Part shown: positions 1 to 14,935 of the stretch, piece by piece
Position numbering within the stretch: the first letter of the stretch is position 1
Layout of the letters: each line of letters starts with the position of its first letter
Notes under the pieces: generated by a model
What the model was told of the DNA's origin: nothing
Databases searched by the model: none
The model's input: the letters and a program-made list of their open reading frames with translations, nothing else
Made by a program: the position numbers and the translations under genes
Assembly (NCBI RefSeq): GCF_014647435.1
Contig: NZ_BMPE01000001.1
Location: forward strand, 496,001 to 560,000
Direction of reading: 5' to 3'
Source: Deinococcus radiotolerans
GTDB lineage: Bacteria; Deinococcota; Deinococci; Deinococcales; Deinococcaceae
DNA length: 64,000 bases

Positions 1-65
1 GGCAGAAGGGGGCACCAGCCGACCGGCCCGCGCCCCCCTCCTCCCAGTGGTCCTGGAGTGCAGGG

Positions 66-1748
<1,683 letters not shown>

Positions 1749-1818
1749 TCTACGGCACGGCGGCGCGACCGCCCTGCCCCGCAGGTCAGGTGCCGGAGCG
1801 GATCAGGCGCGGATCGGA

Positions 1819-2541
1819 TCAGGCGGGCGGCAGGTGCCGGTGTTCCCAGACCAGGTCCCGCATGACCCAGCCGCTCCCGGCGAAGCGCAGACCCAGCCGC
1901 AGTTCTCCCAGCAGGTACTCGCGCACGTCCTTCAGGCTGCTGCCCGCATCGACCGCGTCGGCCAGCGTGCGGTTGCCGTCCAGCAGGCGCGCCACCGGGT
2001 GCAGCGCGGCCCGCTGCCCGGCCGGTTGCAGTTTCAGCCGGGCCCACTCGTAGCGGCCAGTCGGACTGAGTTTGCCCTCTCGGACGGCCTGCGCGACCGT
2101 CTGCGCCACCTCGAACAGGGGCAGTTCCACGTCACGGGCCACGGCGCGGATGGACCGGCCGGTTGGGTCGTCGAACATGGGCACGCGGCCCTGGAACACC
2201 TGGCTGGGGCTGCCGATCACGGCGCACATCTGGTCCCACTCATCACTGATGCGCGCCCAGTCGGTCGAGAAGTGCCCGTACGGCGCCAGGGGCGCGCCCG
2301 TCACGGGTCTGGCCTCGAAGCGGAAGGTGCCGGATTCAGCCAGGATCGGGCTGGCGTGGATGGCTTCCGTACCCAGCCAGTCCAGGATCCCGCCGGAGAT
2401 GACCTCGCCGTTCATGAAGGCCACGGTGAAGGGCACGTCGGATTGAACGTCGAGCACGCCCGTCTGACGGCTGGTGTGAATCAGTTCCAGGACGCCCATC
2501 AGGGGCACATCGCTGAGCAGACCTTGCATGAATGTCTGCAC
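1819..2541 (-). CDS. DUF4388 domain protein
   Basis: 240 aa. The N-terminal half (LLSDVPLMGVLELIHTSRQTGVLDV, then FMNGEVISGGILDWLGTEAI) is a typical DUF4388 (PATAN-like) fold, common in Deinococcus and Myxococcus signalling proteins. No catalytic motif is visible and the C-terminal half is charged and not recognised. The start is GTG at 2541 with a GAGGTGA ribosome-binding sequence just upstream; an in-frame ATG at 2529 is an alternative. It lies 36 nt downstream of the NAD(P)HX repair gene on the same strand and may be cotranscribed with it. Function unknown; probably regulatory. Confidence 0.75.
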   Translation of the reverse strand: MQTFMQGLLSDVPLMGVLELIHTSRQTGVLDVQSDVPFTVAFMNGEVISGGILDWLGTEAIHASPILAESGTFRFEARPVTGAPLAPYGHFSTDWARISDEWDQMCAVIGSPSQVFQGRVPMFDDPTGRSIRAVARDVELPLFEVAQTVAQAVREGKLSPTGRYEWARLKLQPAGQRAALHPVARLLDGNRTLADAVDAGSSLKDVREYLLGELRLGLRFAGSGWVMRDLVWEHRHLPPA

Positions 2542-2577
2542 GCTATCACCTCGGCGTCAGGCGCCGTTGGGACGAGG

Positions 2578-4059
2578 TCATACACCCGGCAGGTGAGCTG
2601 ACCCGCCCCGCAGGTCCATCCAGGCCCGCCCGAGTTCCCCGGCGACGTCCGTGGCACCCAGACCGTACGCGAACTGTTCCGCGGCCCGCTCGCCGGCGCG
2701 GGCATGCAGGCGAACGCCCACCCGCGCGGCGTCCCAGGTGCTCAGCCCCTGCCCCAGCAGGGCCGCCAGAACGCCGCTGAGCGTGTCGCCCATTCCGGCA
2801 CTGGCCATGCCCGGGTGCCCGCCGCGCGACACGCTCAGTTCCCCCGCCCGCGCCACGACGCTCGGGCCGCCCTTCAGGATGACCACGCCGCCCAGCCGCT
2901 CCTGCAGGGCGCGCGCGGCACCGATCGGATCGCGGGTGATGTCGGGCGTGGGCAGGCCCAGCAGCCGGGCGGCCTCGCCGGGATGGGGGGTCCACAGGCA
3001 GGCCGCGTGGCCGTGACCGCTCAGTTCCGGCTGGAGGGCGTCGGCGTCCAGCACGGTGGGCACCTGCCAGCGCAGCACCTCGCGGGCCAGGCTGGCTGCG
3101 TCCGGGCCGAGTCCCATGCCCAGCGCCAGCGCGTCCGGCCGCCGGTCCGGTGCCGTTCCGGCCAGGAAGGCCGGGAGGTCCGCGTGCCGGTGAATCATCA
3201 GTTCCGGCGTGACCAGGGGCAGGTCCACCGCGGCGTGCAGCGTCACGAGGCCCGCACCTGCCCGCAGCGCGCCCAGGCCGGCCAGGGCCGGGGCGCCCAC
3301 CGTACCCGCGTGCCCCCCCACGATCCACACCCGGCCCGCCACGCCCTTGTGCGCCCCGGCGGAGCGGACCGGCAACAGGGGCGCCAGGTCAGCGTCGTCT
3401 GGCTGCGCCGCGACCTCCAGGTCACTCAGCCAGTCGGGCGGCACGGTCAGCGGGGCCAGCACCACCTGACCGCAGCGCGCCGCGGCCTCCCAGAACAGCA
3501 GGGCCGGTTTCAGGGCAGCGAACGTGACAGTGACGTCCGCCTGCACGCTCGGGCCAGGTGGGTCCGCGCGCGTGGCGTCTAGGCCACTGGGCAGATCAAT
3601 GGCCAGCACGGGCACGCCACGGGCCCGGGCGGCCGAGACCGCCTCCAGTACCGCCGCCAGCGTGTCGCGGACCGGTGGGCGGAACCCGGTGCCAAGCAAG
3701 CCATCAACCAGCACCGTATCCCTGGCCGCGCGGGACAGGGCGGCGGCACTCAGGGGCCGGGTGTCGCCCCCCACGGCCTGCCAGCGCCGGCGGTTCAGCC
3801 GGGTCAACGGGTGCGTGGAGGGCCGGGCCAGCACGCGGGCGGCCCGCCCCTGGGTCAGCAGGTGCCGCGCCGCGACGAAGGCGTCCCCCCCGTTGGCGCC
3901 GCCCCCGGCGAGCAGCAGTACCTGACCCTGCGGCCAGTGGCGCTGCACTTCGGCCGCCACGGCGCGCCCCGCGTCCTCCATGGCCAGGTCCAGCAGGCGC
4001 GCCCGCTCCAGCCGGGCATCAAGTTGGCGAACCCCGTCTGGCGTCAGGATGGGCGTCAT
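2578..4059 (-). CDS. nnrD: Bifunctional NAD(P)HX epimerase / ADP-dependent NAD(P)HX dehydratase
   Basis: 493 aa, normal size for the fused YjeF-type protein. The N-terminal domain (about 1-210) is the NAD(P)HX epimerase with the glycine-rich LLAGGGANGGDAFVAARHL segment. The C-terminal domain (about 225-490) is the ribokinase-fold dehydratase with VILKGGPSVVA and GMASAGMGDTLSGVLAALL, the ADP/phosphate binding signature. It repairs hydrated NADH and NADPH in the cytosol. Start ATG at 4059; no clear ribosome-binding site. Downstream comes the DUF4388 gene on the same strand. Confidence 0.93.
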   Translation of the reverse strand: MTPILTPDGVRQLDARLERARLLDLAMEDAGRAVAAEVQRHWPQGQVLLLAGGGANGGDAFVAARHLLTQGRAARVLARPSTHPLTRLNRRRWQAVGGDTRPLSAAALSRAARDTVLVDGLLGTGFRPPVRDTLAAVLEAVSAARARGVPVLAIDLPSGLDATRADPPGPSVQADVTVTFAALKPALLFWEAAARCGQVVLAPLTVPPDWLSDLEVAAQPDDADLAPLLPVRSAGAHKGVAGRVWIVGGHAGTVGAPALAGLGALRAGAGLVTLHAAVDLPLVTPELMIHRHADLPAFLAGTAPDRRPDALALGMGLGPDAASLAREVLRWQVPTVLDADALQPELSGHGHAACLWTPHPGEAARLLGLPTPDITRDPIGAARALQERLGGVVILKGGPSVVARAGELSVSRGGHPGMASAGMGDTLSGVLAALLGQGLSTWDAARVGVRLHARAGERAAEQFAYGLGATDVAGELGRAWMDLRGGSAHLPGV

Positions 4060-4126
4060 GCGGACCCGCCGCCCGTCACGGGGCGGGCTGGGTGCCCCGC
4101 TGGGCCGGTCACGCCCGACCTGGCAT

Positions 4127-4939
4127 TCAGGTGCCGGGGCCGCGCAGGGCCAGGAACACGATCAGGAGGAGCGCGGCGATCACGACCACCCGCGCGTACT
4201 TCAGGACGGGCCGCCGGGCGAACTGTTCCTTGACCTCGGCCTGCGTGTCCTCGCGCGAGCGTTTCATGGCCAGCCGCTGCGCCTGCCGGATGGACCGGAC
4301 GCCCTCGGCCACTCGGCCCTGGCGGCGCACCGAGACGCCCAGGTTGTGGTGGCCGCCGTCGTACTCGGGCGCCATCTGGATCACCTCGCGGTACGTCTGT
4401 TCCGCCTGGGCGAAGTGGCCGGCTTCCATGTCCAGGTTGCCCAGGTTCGTCAGCGCGCGGTAGTGGCCGGGATCGGCTTCGCGGGCGGCGCTGAAGACCT
4501 CGCGGGCCTGCGCCTCGTGGCCCAGCATGGCCTGAAGGACGCCCTGCGCGTTCAGTGCCTCTGCCCGCGTCAGCGGCTGCGCGAGCGCCCCGGCGAGCCG
4601 ATTGGCCAGGGCGTCCGGGTCGGATTCGCGCTGACTGCCTTCCAGGGCGTGCAGCGCCTCGATCAGGGCGTCCGGCTGCACGTACAGGCGCAGTTCCGCG
4701 CCCACGTCACCGGGCAGGCTGGCGGCCACCTCCCGGTATGCCTGCAGCCGGTTGCGGGCGGCCACGTACCGCCGGGCGCGGATGTCGTCCTGCACGGCGT
4801 GAATGGTCTGCAGGGCGTCAATGACGTCCACGTCGGCCCCCTGCGCGTTGGCGGTGGCGGCGGCGCGGCGCCACTCTCCGGCGCGGACGAGGTCCAGCAG
4901 CAGAGGGGGGGCCGGCGCGGCGGGCGCGTCCAGCGTCAC
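4127..4939 (-). CDS. TPR-repeat protein with C-terminal membrane anchor
   Basis: 270 aa. The central part (about residues 110-215) contains tetratricopeptide repeats, for example ALTNLGNLDMEAGHFAQAEQ and GGHHNLGVSVRRQGRVAEGV. The C-terminus has one hydrophobic helix (VVVIAALLLIVFLAL) followed by a short tail, so it is probably a tail-anchored cytoplasmic-facing scaffold. The start is GTG at 4939, without an obvious ribosome-binding site. Partner unknown. It is divergent from rsmA. Confidence 0.8.
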   Translation of the reverse strand: MTLDAPAAPAPPLLLDLVRAGEWRRAAATANAQGADVDVIDALQTIHAVQDDIRARRYVAARNRLQAYREVAASLPGDVGAELRLYVQPDALIEALHALEGSQRESDPDALANRLAGALAQPLTRAEALNAQGVLQAMLGHEAQAREVFSAAREADPGHYRALTNLGNLDMEAGHFAQAEQTYREVIQMAPEYDGGHHNLGVSVRRQGRVAEGVRSIRQAQRLAMKRSREDTQAEVKEQFARRPVLKYARVVVIAALLLIVFLALRGPGT

Positions 4940-5000
4940 GGGCGTCCCCGCACGGGGAGGGGCGGCAGGTGCAGCGCGAAGCGGAAACTCACGCCCCGAG

Positions 5001-5006
5001 TATACT
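5001..5006 (+). promoter_or_regulatory. Candidate -10 box for rsmA
   Basis: TATACT, about 100 nt before the rsmA start. Unlike the leaderless cases elsewhere in the window this would give an ordinary untranslated leader, ending in a GGAGGG ribosome-binding site at about 5093-5098. No good -35 seen. Confidence 0.4.
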
Positions 5007-5109
5007 GACGTGTTCCCGGCGCGCCCGCAGCGGCGCTCACCGTTGCCGCGCAGGTCCCCGGACCTCAGCCTCCATTCCCCGACACCCGGCCCCGGAGGGC
5101 CGCTGCCGC

Positions 5110-6048
<939 letters not shown>

Positions 6049-6118
6049 CCGCAGTTAGGATCACCCCTTCTCACCGCCATTCAGGGCCGCCGCACCCGGC
6101 ACCCCGGAGGACCCATCT

Positions 6119-7120
6119 GTGAAGTTCTACATCATCGGTGACGTGACCGTCGATCACCTCTACCACCTCGAACGCCTACCCGAGCCGGGTGAGGAAGTCA
6201 CGCCGCAGCAGGCCAGCATGAAACCCGGCGGGGCCGGCGGCACCATGAGTGTCACCCTGGCCCGCCTGGGTCACGCTGTGACCCTCGCCGCGCGCGTCGG
6301 CGACGACCCGTTCGCCGAGTACGCCCTGAGCCGCGTGCGCGAGTGCGGCGTCAACGAGAGCGCCATCCAGCGCGATCCCAGCCGCATCACCAGCACCATC
6401 ACGGTCATGCAGACCAGCGGCGGGGAGCGCGCCATGATCAGCGACGGCGCCGCCAACCGCCAGCTGGACCCGGCCACCCTGAAGAAAAAGGACGTCGAGG
6501 CCGCCGACGCGCTCATCATCAACGCCTACGCCCTGATCGAGGGTCCGCAGCGGGACTACAGCCTCGCGGCCATCGAGGCGGCGCGCGGCGCGAAAACACC
6601 CGTCCCGGTCTTCATCGACCTGGGGACGGGCGCGGTCAACAAGGCCGGCACGACCCTGCTGGGCGACGTGATCGGCGCGGACTACCTGATGCTCAACCAG
6701 CACGAGTTGCAGGCCCTGACGGGGACCAGTTCCATCAGCGCGGCGCTGGCGCAGCTGGGCCAGGCGGGCGCGCAGCGGGTCGTGGTGAAGGTCGGCAAGA
6801 TGGGCTCGATCACCTGGACGCCCGACGATACTGAACTGGTCGACGCGTACCGGCCTGCCGGGAAGGTCGTGGATTCCACGGGCGCGGGGGATACCTTCAC
6901 GGCCGTGTTCGCGCACGCCATTCTGGCCGGGGCCAGCATGGGCGGCGCCGCCCGCGCCGCGAACGCCGCCGGGGCGCTGGCCGCCACGGGCGTCGGCGCG
7001 CAGGAACGGTCCATCACGCATGAGGACCTCGCGGCGATCGTGCCGGAACTTGCGGCGGCCGCGCCCACTCCGGCCCCCGCGCCGAAAACCACCCGCAGCC
7101 GCAAGACGCCCGCCAGCTGA
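6119..7120 (+). CDS. PfkB-family carbohydrate kinase
   Basis: 333 aa from GTG 6119, preceded by CCGGAGG at 6104-6110. The ribokinase fold is clear: substrate-side KPGGAGGTMSVTLARLG near residue 40 and the C-terminal PfkB signature DSTGAGDTFTAVF with its catalytic Asp near residue 257. The substrate (ribose, fructose-1-phosphate, a nucleoside or other sugar) cannot be told from motifs. The last 30 residues are an Ala/Pro tail ending in a basic KTTRSRKT stretch. It is 70 nt downstream of rsmA and may be cotranscribed. Confidence 0.9.
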   Translation: MKFYIIGDVTVDHLYHLERLPEPGEEVTPQQASMKPGGAGGTMSVTLARLGHAVTLAARVGDDPFAEYALSRVRECGVNESAIQRDPSRITSTITVMQTSGGERAMISDGAANRQLDPATLKKKDVEAADALIINAYALIEGPQRDYSLAAIEAARGAKTPVPVFIDLGTGAVNKAGTTLLGDVIGADYLMLNQHELQALTGTSSISAALAQLGQAGAQRVVVKVGKMGSITWTPDDTELVDAYRPAGKVVDSTGAGDTFTAVFAHAILAGASMGGAARAANAAGALAATGVGAQERSITHEDLAAIVPELAAAAPTPAPAPKTTRSRKTPAS

Positions 7121-7140
7121 TCCCGCGGCCCGCCTGAGCA

Positions 7141-7205
7141 GCGGACAGGAAACGGTGCGCCTCTGGATAATCAGAGGCGCACCGTTCTGCCGTGGTCCTG
7201 TCCGC
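7141..7205. terminator. Composite 25-bp hairpin between convergent genes
   Basis: Two nested perfect inverted repeats: outer arms 7141-7150 with 7196-7205 (10 bp) and inner arms 7151-7165 with 7172-7186 (15 bp), loop GATAAT, with a 9-nt one-sided bulge. It lies between the PfkB-family kinase stop and the stop of the convergent permease, so it likely terminates both. Confidence 0.85.
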
Positions 7206-7209
7206 CGCG

Positions 7210-8394
7210 TCAGCGGTCCGCAGCGGGCGCGGCGCCGCCGGACACGCCCCGGTACAGCGGACTGCGCAGCCAGTAGCGGTTCGTCCAGCGTTTGAGCAGG
7301 ACCGCGCACGGAATGGCGAGGATGGCGCCCATCGCGCCGCCCAGCGCCAGTCCGGCCAGAATGGCGATCAGAATGCTGGCCGGGCCGATGCTGGTGCTGC
7401 GGCCCATGACCATCGGGCCGATCACGTTCCCGAGCAGCTGGTTGATGATGAAGTACAGCGCCGCGACCTCCAGCACCGTGGTGGTGCCCTGCGGGATGGC
7501 GAGCAGCATGGGTGGAATGGACGCCACGACGATCCCCACGTACGGGATGAGGTTCACAAACGCGCTCAGGATGCCCAGGGCCAGCGCGTTGGGGACCTTC
7601 AGGATCAGCAGGCCGGTCGTGGCGAGCGCCGCGCAGGCGAGGGCTGTGATGACCGTGCCGCGCAGGTACATGCCGAAGCTGTCACTGACGTCCTCGGCCA
7701 GTTGCAGCACGGTCGGCTGCCACGTGCGCGGGAAGAGTTTCAGCAGGCCCGCGCCGAAGGTGTTGTACTCGAACATGAAGTACATCGCGAGCGTCAGCAG
7801 CAGTCCCAGCTGTCCCAGCCAGCCGACCAGGCTGGACAGCGTGTCGAGCACGTCCGGGCCGGAGTTCACGAGCCGTTCGAGCAGTGGCCCGGCGCCGTCG
7901 GTGAGGTTCCCGGTCTGCTTGTCGATGTACGCCGTGACGCTGGCCTTCAGGCCCGTCGTGCCTGGAATGCTGTCCAGGCGGTCCAGCAGCGAGTTGATGA
8001 TCACCTTGAGGTTATGCGCGAGGTACGGCAGGCCGTCCACGAGGCCCCGGATCTGCGAGCTGACCGCGAACCACAGGAAGGTGAGCACCGCGGCCAGCAG
8101 CACGATGAGCAGCAGCACGCCCACGGCGCGCCCCACCCGGTGGCGTTCCAGCCAGGACAGGATCGGGTTCACCAGGAAGGCCAGCGCGTACGCGCCCAGG
8201 ACGGTCACGACCACGCTGGCCAGGTGACTGAGGAGCCAGCCGCCCACCCGCAGCGCCGTGATGCCGACCAGAACGAAGATGACCAGCCGGAAGGCCGCGT
8301 ACTGCCACAGGGTGCGCAGGAAGTCCTGAATGGACCCCGTGAATCGCCACGGGGCGGGCCGCTCGGGCGGCTGGGACGACTCGGTTAAGCTCAC
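7210..8394 (-). CDS. AI-2E family transporter (PerM/YdiK-like permease)
   Basis: 394 aa with about eight hydrophobic segments in the AI-2E transporter arrangement: an N-terminal pair (RLVIFVLVGITALRVG, VVVTVLGAYALAFLVNPIL), a central amphipathic region around residues 110-190, and C-terminal segments including FVNLIPYVGIVVASIPPMLL and IGPMVMGRSTSIGPASILIAILAG, which are family hallmarks. Family members export autoinducer-2, Na+ or other small molecules; substrate unknown here. Start is GTG at 8394. Confidence 0.9.
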   Translation of the reverse strand: MSLTESSQPPERPAPWRFTGSIQDFLRTLWQYAAFRLVIFVLVGITALRVGGWLLSHLASVVVTVLGAYALAFLVNPILSWLERHRVGRAVGVLLLIVLLAAVLTFLWFAVSSQIRGLVDGLPYLAHNLKVIINSLLDRLDSIPGTTGLKASVTAYIDKQTGNLTDGAGPLLERLVNSGPDVLDTLSSLVGWLGQLGLLLTLAMYFMFEYNTFGAGLLKLFPRTWQPTVLQLAEDVSDSFGMYLRGTVITALACAALATTGLLILKVPNALALGILSAFVNLIPYVGIVVASIPPMLLAIPQGTTTVLEVAALYFIINQLLGNVIGPMVMGRSTSIGPASILIAILAGLALGGAMGAILAIPCAVLLKRWTNRYWLRSPLYRGVSGGAAPAADR

Positions 8395-8466
8395 GGCCCT
8401 ATCGTGACAGGTTCCAGATGGTGTGCGCCTCTACAGAAATCTTGGGATTTACGCCCCCAGGCGGAT

Positions 8467-10683
8467 TCAGGCGGGACTGAGGTTCGCGAACTTCACGAGC
8501 AGCTTCTTGGTGCCTGCGGACGGGAAGTGCACGGTGACCTCCTGCCGGTCGCCGACGCCTGCCACGGCCAGCACCTGACCGTCGCCGAACTTGGGGTGCC
8601 TGACCTTCTCGCCGCCCCGGAAGGCCATCCCGGCGGTCATGGGGCTGGTGTTCTTCACGGCGCTGGGGGCGGGTACGGTCGGGCGGTACTGTTTCCAGGT
8701 CTTGGCGCGGTACTCAACGACCTGCCCGTACGGGTCGATGGTGTCGAAGTGGCCCTCGATCTCCTCCAGGAAGCGGCTGTCCTCGGCGGCGTTCGTCTTG
8801 CCGAACTGCATGCGGTTCTGCGCGGCCGTCAGGAACAGGCGTTCCATGGCGCGGGTGATGCCCACGTAGAACAGTCGGCGCTCCTCCTCGATGCCGCCCG
8901 CCTCGACCAGGGCGCCCTTGCTGGGCAGCAGGCCCTCTTCCGCCCCCACGATGAACACCACGGGGAATTCCAGGCCCTTGGCGTTGTGCATGGTCATCAG
9001 CGTGACGGCGTCCTCCGGGGCGCCCTTGTTCTCGGTCTTCGTGCGCATGTCGTCCACGCTGGACAGCAGCGCCGCGTCGTCCAGGAAGTCCGCGATGGTG
9101 CCCTCGTGCTCCTGTGCCCATTCCTGCGCGGCGTTGATGAGTTCGTCCAGGTTCTCCATGCGCACCTGGCCCTCCTGCCCCTCCTGGCGCAGCAGGTCGA
9201 GGTAACCGCTCGTCTCGATCACGAAGCGCAGGAACGGCGCAGGCTCGTAGTTCTCGGCGGCGTCCGCCATGGCCTCCATCAGGGCGGCGAACTCCACGGG
9301 CCGCGCCGCGCCGCGGTCGAGGATGCGGGACTGCTCGGCGTTCGCGCAGGCGGTTAGGAGGCTGGTGCCGTTCGCGCGGGCCCAGTCCATCAGTTTCACC
9401 AGGGCCGTGTCGCCGATGCCGCGTTTGGGCCGCCCGATGATGCGGCGCAGCGCCACGTCGTCACTCGGGTTGATGGCCAGCCGCGCGTACGCGAGGATGT
9501 CCTTGATCTCCCGGCGGTCGTAGAAGCCCACGCCGCCCACGATCTTCGCGGGGATCTGCACGCGCCGCAGTGATTCCTCCAGCACGCGCGACTGCGCGTT
9601 CGTGCGGTACAGGATTGCCATCTCGCTGAAGCGGCGGCCCTCCAGCGTGTGCAGGCGCGTGATCCACTCCGCGACGAAATCCCCCTCGGCGCGGTGGTCG
9701 GTCGCGCGGTGGAACACGACCGGGTGCCCGTCCTCCTTGACGGCCTTGAGGGTCTTGTCGAGGCGCTCGGCGTTGTTCTCGATCAGCTTGTTCGCGATGG
9801 TGAGCACGCGCGCGCTGGAGCGGTAGTTGTGTTCCAGCAGGTACACCTTCGCGTCGCGGTAGTCCTTCTGGAAATCCAGGATGTTCTGAATGTCCGCGCC
9901 GCGGAACTTGTAGATCGACTGGTCGGGGTCGCCCACGACGAGCAGGTTGCGGTCGCGGCTGGCAAGGAGGCGGGTCAGTTCGTACTGGGCCTTGTTGGTG
10001 TCCTGATACTCGTCCACGTGGATGAACTTCGCGCGGTTCTGCACGGCGTTCAGAACGGCAGGCACCTCCCGGAAGAGGCGGACGGTCTCGGTGATCAGGT
10101 CGCCGAAGTCGATGGCGTTCTGGCTCTTCTTACGCTGCTCGTAGCGGCGGTAGACCTCGCCGGCGGCCTCGCGGGGCACGCCGCTGATGTAGGGCTCGCC
10201 GCTGCGGGAGAGGTCTTCGGGGGTCAGGAGGTTGCTCTTGGCGCGGTCGAGGATGCCGCGCAGCACGCGGGGATTGGTGTCCGGGCCGATGCCAGGCACG
10301 CTGCCCATGACTTCCTTGAGAATGTCGAGCTGGTCGTCGTCGTCGTAGATGACGAAGCCGCGCCGCAGACCGATGTGTTCGCCGTAGGCGCGCAGGATGC
10401 GCACGCCGGCACTGTGGAAGGTACTCATCCAGAGTTTGTCGGCCCCGTCAATGAGGTGGCTGGCGCGTTCACGCATCTCGGCGGCGGCCTTATTGGTGAA
10501 GGTCACGGCGAGGATCTCGCCGGGCTGCACGCCGTAGTGGCCGATCAGGTGGGCGATGCGGTAGATGAGGGTGCGGGTCTTGCCGCTGCCGGCGCCCGCG
10601 ATGACCAGGGCCGGGCCGGTGTAGTGGTCAGCGGCCTGGGCCTGGGTGGGGTTGAGCTGGGCAAGGAGGTCGGGCGCGGTCAC
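8467..10683 (-). CDS. uvrD: ATP-dependent DNA helicase UvrD/PcrA
   Basis: 738 aa superfamily 1A helicase. Motif I is GAGSGKT at residues 30-36, motif II is VDEYQDTN, and VTLMTMHNAKGLEFPVVF (motif V) and VGITRAMERLFLT (motif VI) follow. It unwinds DNA 3' to 5' and acts in nucleotide excision and mismatch repair; in Deinococcus UvrD is also needed for extended synthesis-dependent strand annealing. A hydrophobic C-terminal Tudor-like segment (KVRHPKFGDGQVL) is present, as in PcrA. GTG start at 10683, with a -10 box only 6 nt upstream. Confidence 0.96.
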   Translation of the reverse strand: MTAPDLLAQLNPTQAQAADHYTGPALVIAGAGSGKTRTLIYRIAHLIGHYGVQPGEILAVTFTNKAAAEMRERASHLIDGADKLWMSTFHSAGVRILRAYGEHIGLRRGFVIYDDDDQLDILKEVMGSVPGIGPDTNPRVLRGILDRAKSNLLTPEDLSRSGEPYISGVPREAAGEVYRRYEQRKKSQNAIDFGDLITETVRLFREVPAVLNAVQNRAKFIHVDEYQDTNKAQYELTRLLASRDRNLLVVGDPDQSIYKFRGADIQNILDFQKDYRDAKVYLLEHNYRSSARVLTIANKLIENNAERLDKTLKAVKEDGHPVVFHRATDHRAEGDFVAEWITRLHTLEGRRFSEMAILYRTNAQSRVLEESLRRVQIPAKIVGGVGFYDRREIKDILAYARLAINPSDDVALRRIIGRPKRGIGDTALVKLMDWARANGTSLLTACANAEQSRILDRGAARPVEFAALMEAMADAAENYEPAPFLRFVIETSGYLDLLRQEGQEGQVRMENLDELINAAQEWAQEHEGTIADFLDDAALLSSVDDMRTKTENKGAPEDAVTLMTMHNAKGLEFPVVFIVGAEEGLLPSKGALVEAGGIEEERRLFYVGITRAMERLFLTAAQNRMQFGKTNAAEDSRFLEEIEGHFDTIDPYGQVVEYRAKTWKQYRPTVPAPSAVKNTSPMTAGMAFRGGEKVRHPKFGDGQVLAVAGVGDRQEVTVHFPSAGTKKLLVKFANLSPA

Positions 10684-10689
10684 CGAACG

Positions 10690-10695
10690 ATTGTA
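10690..10695 (-). promoter_or_regulatory. -10 box of leaderless uvrD
   Basis: TACAAT on the minus strand (extended by TGA), 6 nt before the GTG. Farther upstream, at 10706-10722, is a TTCTG-N7-CAGAA inverted repeat that would lie near the -35. Confidence 0.7.
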
Positions 10696-10780
10696 TCAGG
10701 ACACGTTCTGCACAGGACAGAATCGGGGCATCCGGGGCTGTCCCTGGGTGGGGCACGGTGTTCGGCGCACCTAACCCTGC

Positions 10781-10786
10781 TACGCT
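10781..10786 (+). promoter_or_regulatory. -10 box of leaderless CDF gene
   Basis: TACGCT, 6 nt before the GTG start at 10793. Confidence 0.65.
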
Positions 10787-10792
10787 CCGCCA

Positions 10793-11716
10793 GTGACCGT
10801 TCCCTCCGCCTCCCAGCAGTCCTCCCAGCGCGCCTCCAGGCTGGCGCTGGGGAGCATTCTCGTGGCCGTGGTGGTGCTGGGCCTGAAGTTCCTGGCCTAC
10901 GTCCTGACCGGCAGCGTGGCGCTGTACTCGGACGCGCTGGAGAGCATCATCAACGTGGCCGCGGCCGTCGCGGCGTTCATCGCGCTGCGCGTCGCGGCCC
11001 GCCCGGCGGACGCCAACCACCCCTACGGTCACACGAAGGCCGAGTACTTCAGCGCGGTCGCCGAGGGGGTCCTGATCGTGCTGGCCGCCGCCGCCATCGT
11101 GCGCGAGGCCCTGCCGGTCCTGATGAACCCCGCCCCGCCGGAGGGCGGCACCGGGCTGATCGGTCTGGGCGTGAACCTGGGCGCCAGCGCCCTGAACGCG
11201 CTGTGGGCGACAGTGCTGCTGCGCCACGGGCGGGCGCTGCGCTCCCCGGCGCTGCTGGCCGACGGCAGGCACGTCATGAGCGACGTGGTGACCAGCGTGG
11301 GCGTGCTTGTGGGCGTGCTGGCCGCGCGCCTGACCGGGCTGTACTGGCTGGACCCGCTGCTGGCGGTGCTGGTGGCGCTGAACATCCTCTGGAGCGGGTG
11401 GCTGCTCGTGCGTGACAGCGTGGGCGGCCTGATGGACGCCGCGGTCGACACCGACACCGAGCGGCGCATCCGGGCGGCCATGAGCACGGCGGGGGCGGGC
11501 GCGCTGGAGATGCACGACCTGCGCACCCGGCACGCGGGGAGCCTGACGTTCATCGAGTTCCACATGGTGGTGCCGGGCGACATGACCGTCACGGAAGCGC
11601 ACGCCATCTGCGACCGGCTGGAGGACGCCATCCGGGAAACCACGCCCGACTGCTCGATCAACATTCACGTGGAACCGGCGGACAAGGCCAAGCATCACGG
11701 CGTCCTGGTGCTGTAA
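10793..11716 (+). CDS. Cation diffusion facilitator (CDF) metal exporter
   Basis: 307 aa. Six hydrophobic segments; metal-site motifs YSDALESIINV in TM2 and DGRHVMSDVVTS in TM5 are present, followed by a cytoplasmic C-terminal domain (residues about 215-300) with HDLRTRHAGSLTFIEFHMVVPG. Family members exchange Zn2+, Fe2+, Mn2+ or Co2+ for protons. The TM2 motif is SDALES rather than HxxxD, a pattern more often seen in Mn- or Fe-type members, so Mn export (relevant to Deinococcus) is possible but unproven. GTG start at 10793. Confidence 0.92.
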   Translation: MTVPSASQQSSQRASRLALGSILVAVVVLGLKFLAYVLTGSVALYSDALESIINVAAAVAAFIALRVAARPADANHPYGHTKAEYFSAVAEGVLIVLAAAAIVREALPVLMNPAPPEGGTGLIGLGVNLGASALNALWATVLLRHGRALRSPALLADGRHVMSDVVTSVGVLVGVLAARLTGLYWLDPLLAVLVALNILWSGWLLVRDSVGGLMDAAVDTDTERRIRAAMSTAGAGALEMHDLRTRHAGSLTFIEFHMVVPGDMTVTEAHAICDRLEDAIRETTPDCSINIHVEPADKAKHHGVLVL

Positions 11717-11814
11717 ATCGTCCTGCAGCGCGCTGGCCCGGCCTGTCCTGCGCGGGGCCAGTTGCATGAACCGTACATGCAGCAGTGATTACGGCCGCGT
11801 TCCAGGGGCGCGCC

Positions 11815-11820
11815 TATACT
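11815..11820 (+). promoter_or_regulatory. -10 box of the formate dehydrogenase operon
   Basis: TATACT followed 25 nt later by ATG 11845, with a GGGAGG ribosome-binding site at 11835-11840 between. This operon therefore has a conventional short leader, unlike many of its neighbours. Confidence 0.6.
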
Positions 11821-11844
11821 CGCCGGGGTTTCAAGGGAGGACGT

Positions 11845-14907
<3,063 letters not shown>

Positions 14908-14935
14908 GCGTTTCACACCCACGGAGGAGTCCTGA

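Noticed and set aside
4969..5109. N-terminal extension of RsmA
   Set aside because: Arg/Pro low-complexity reading frame without a start signal; ATG 5110 has a ribosome-binding site.
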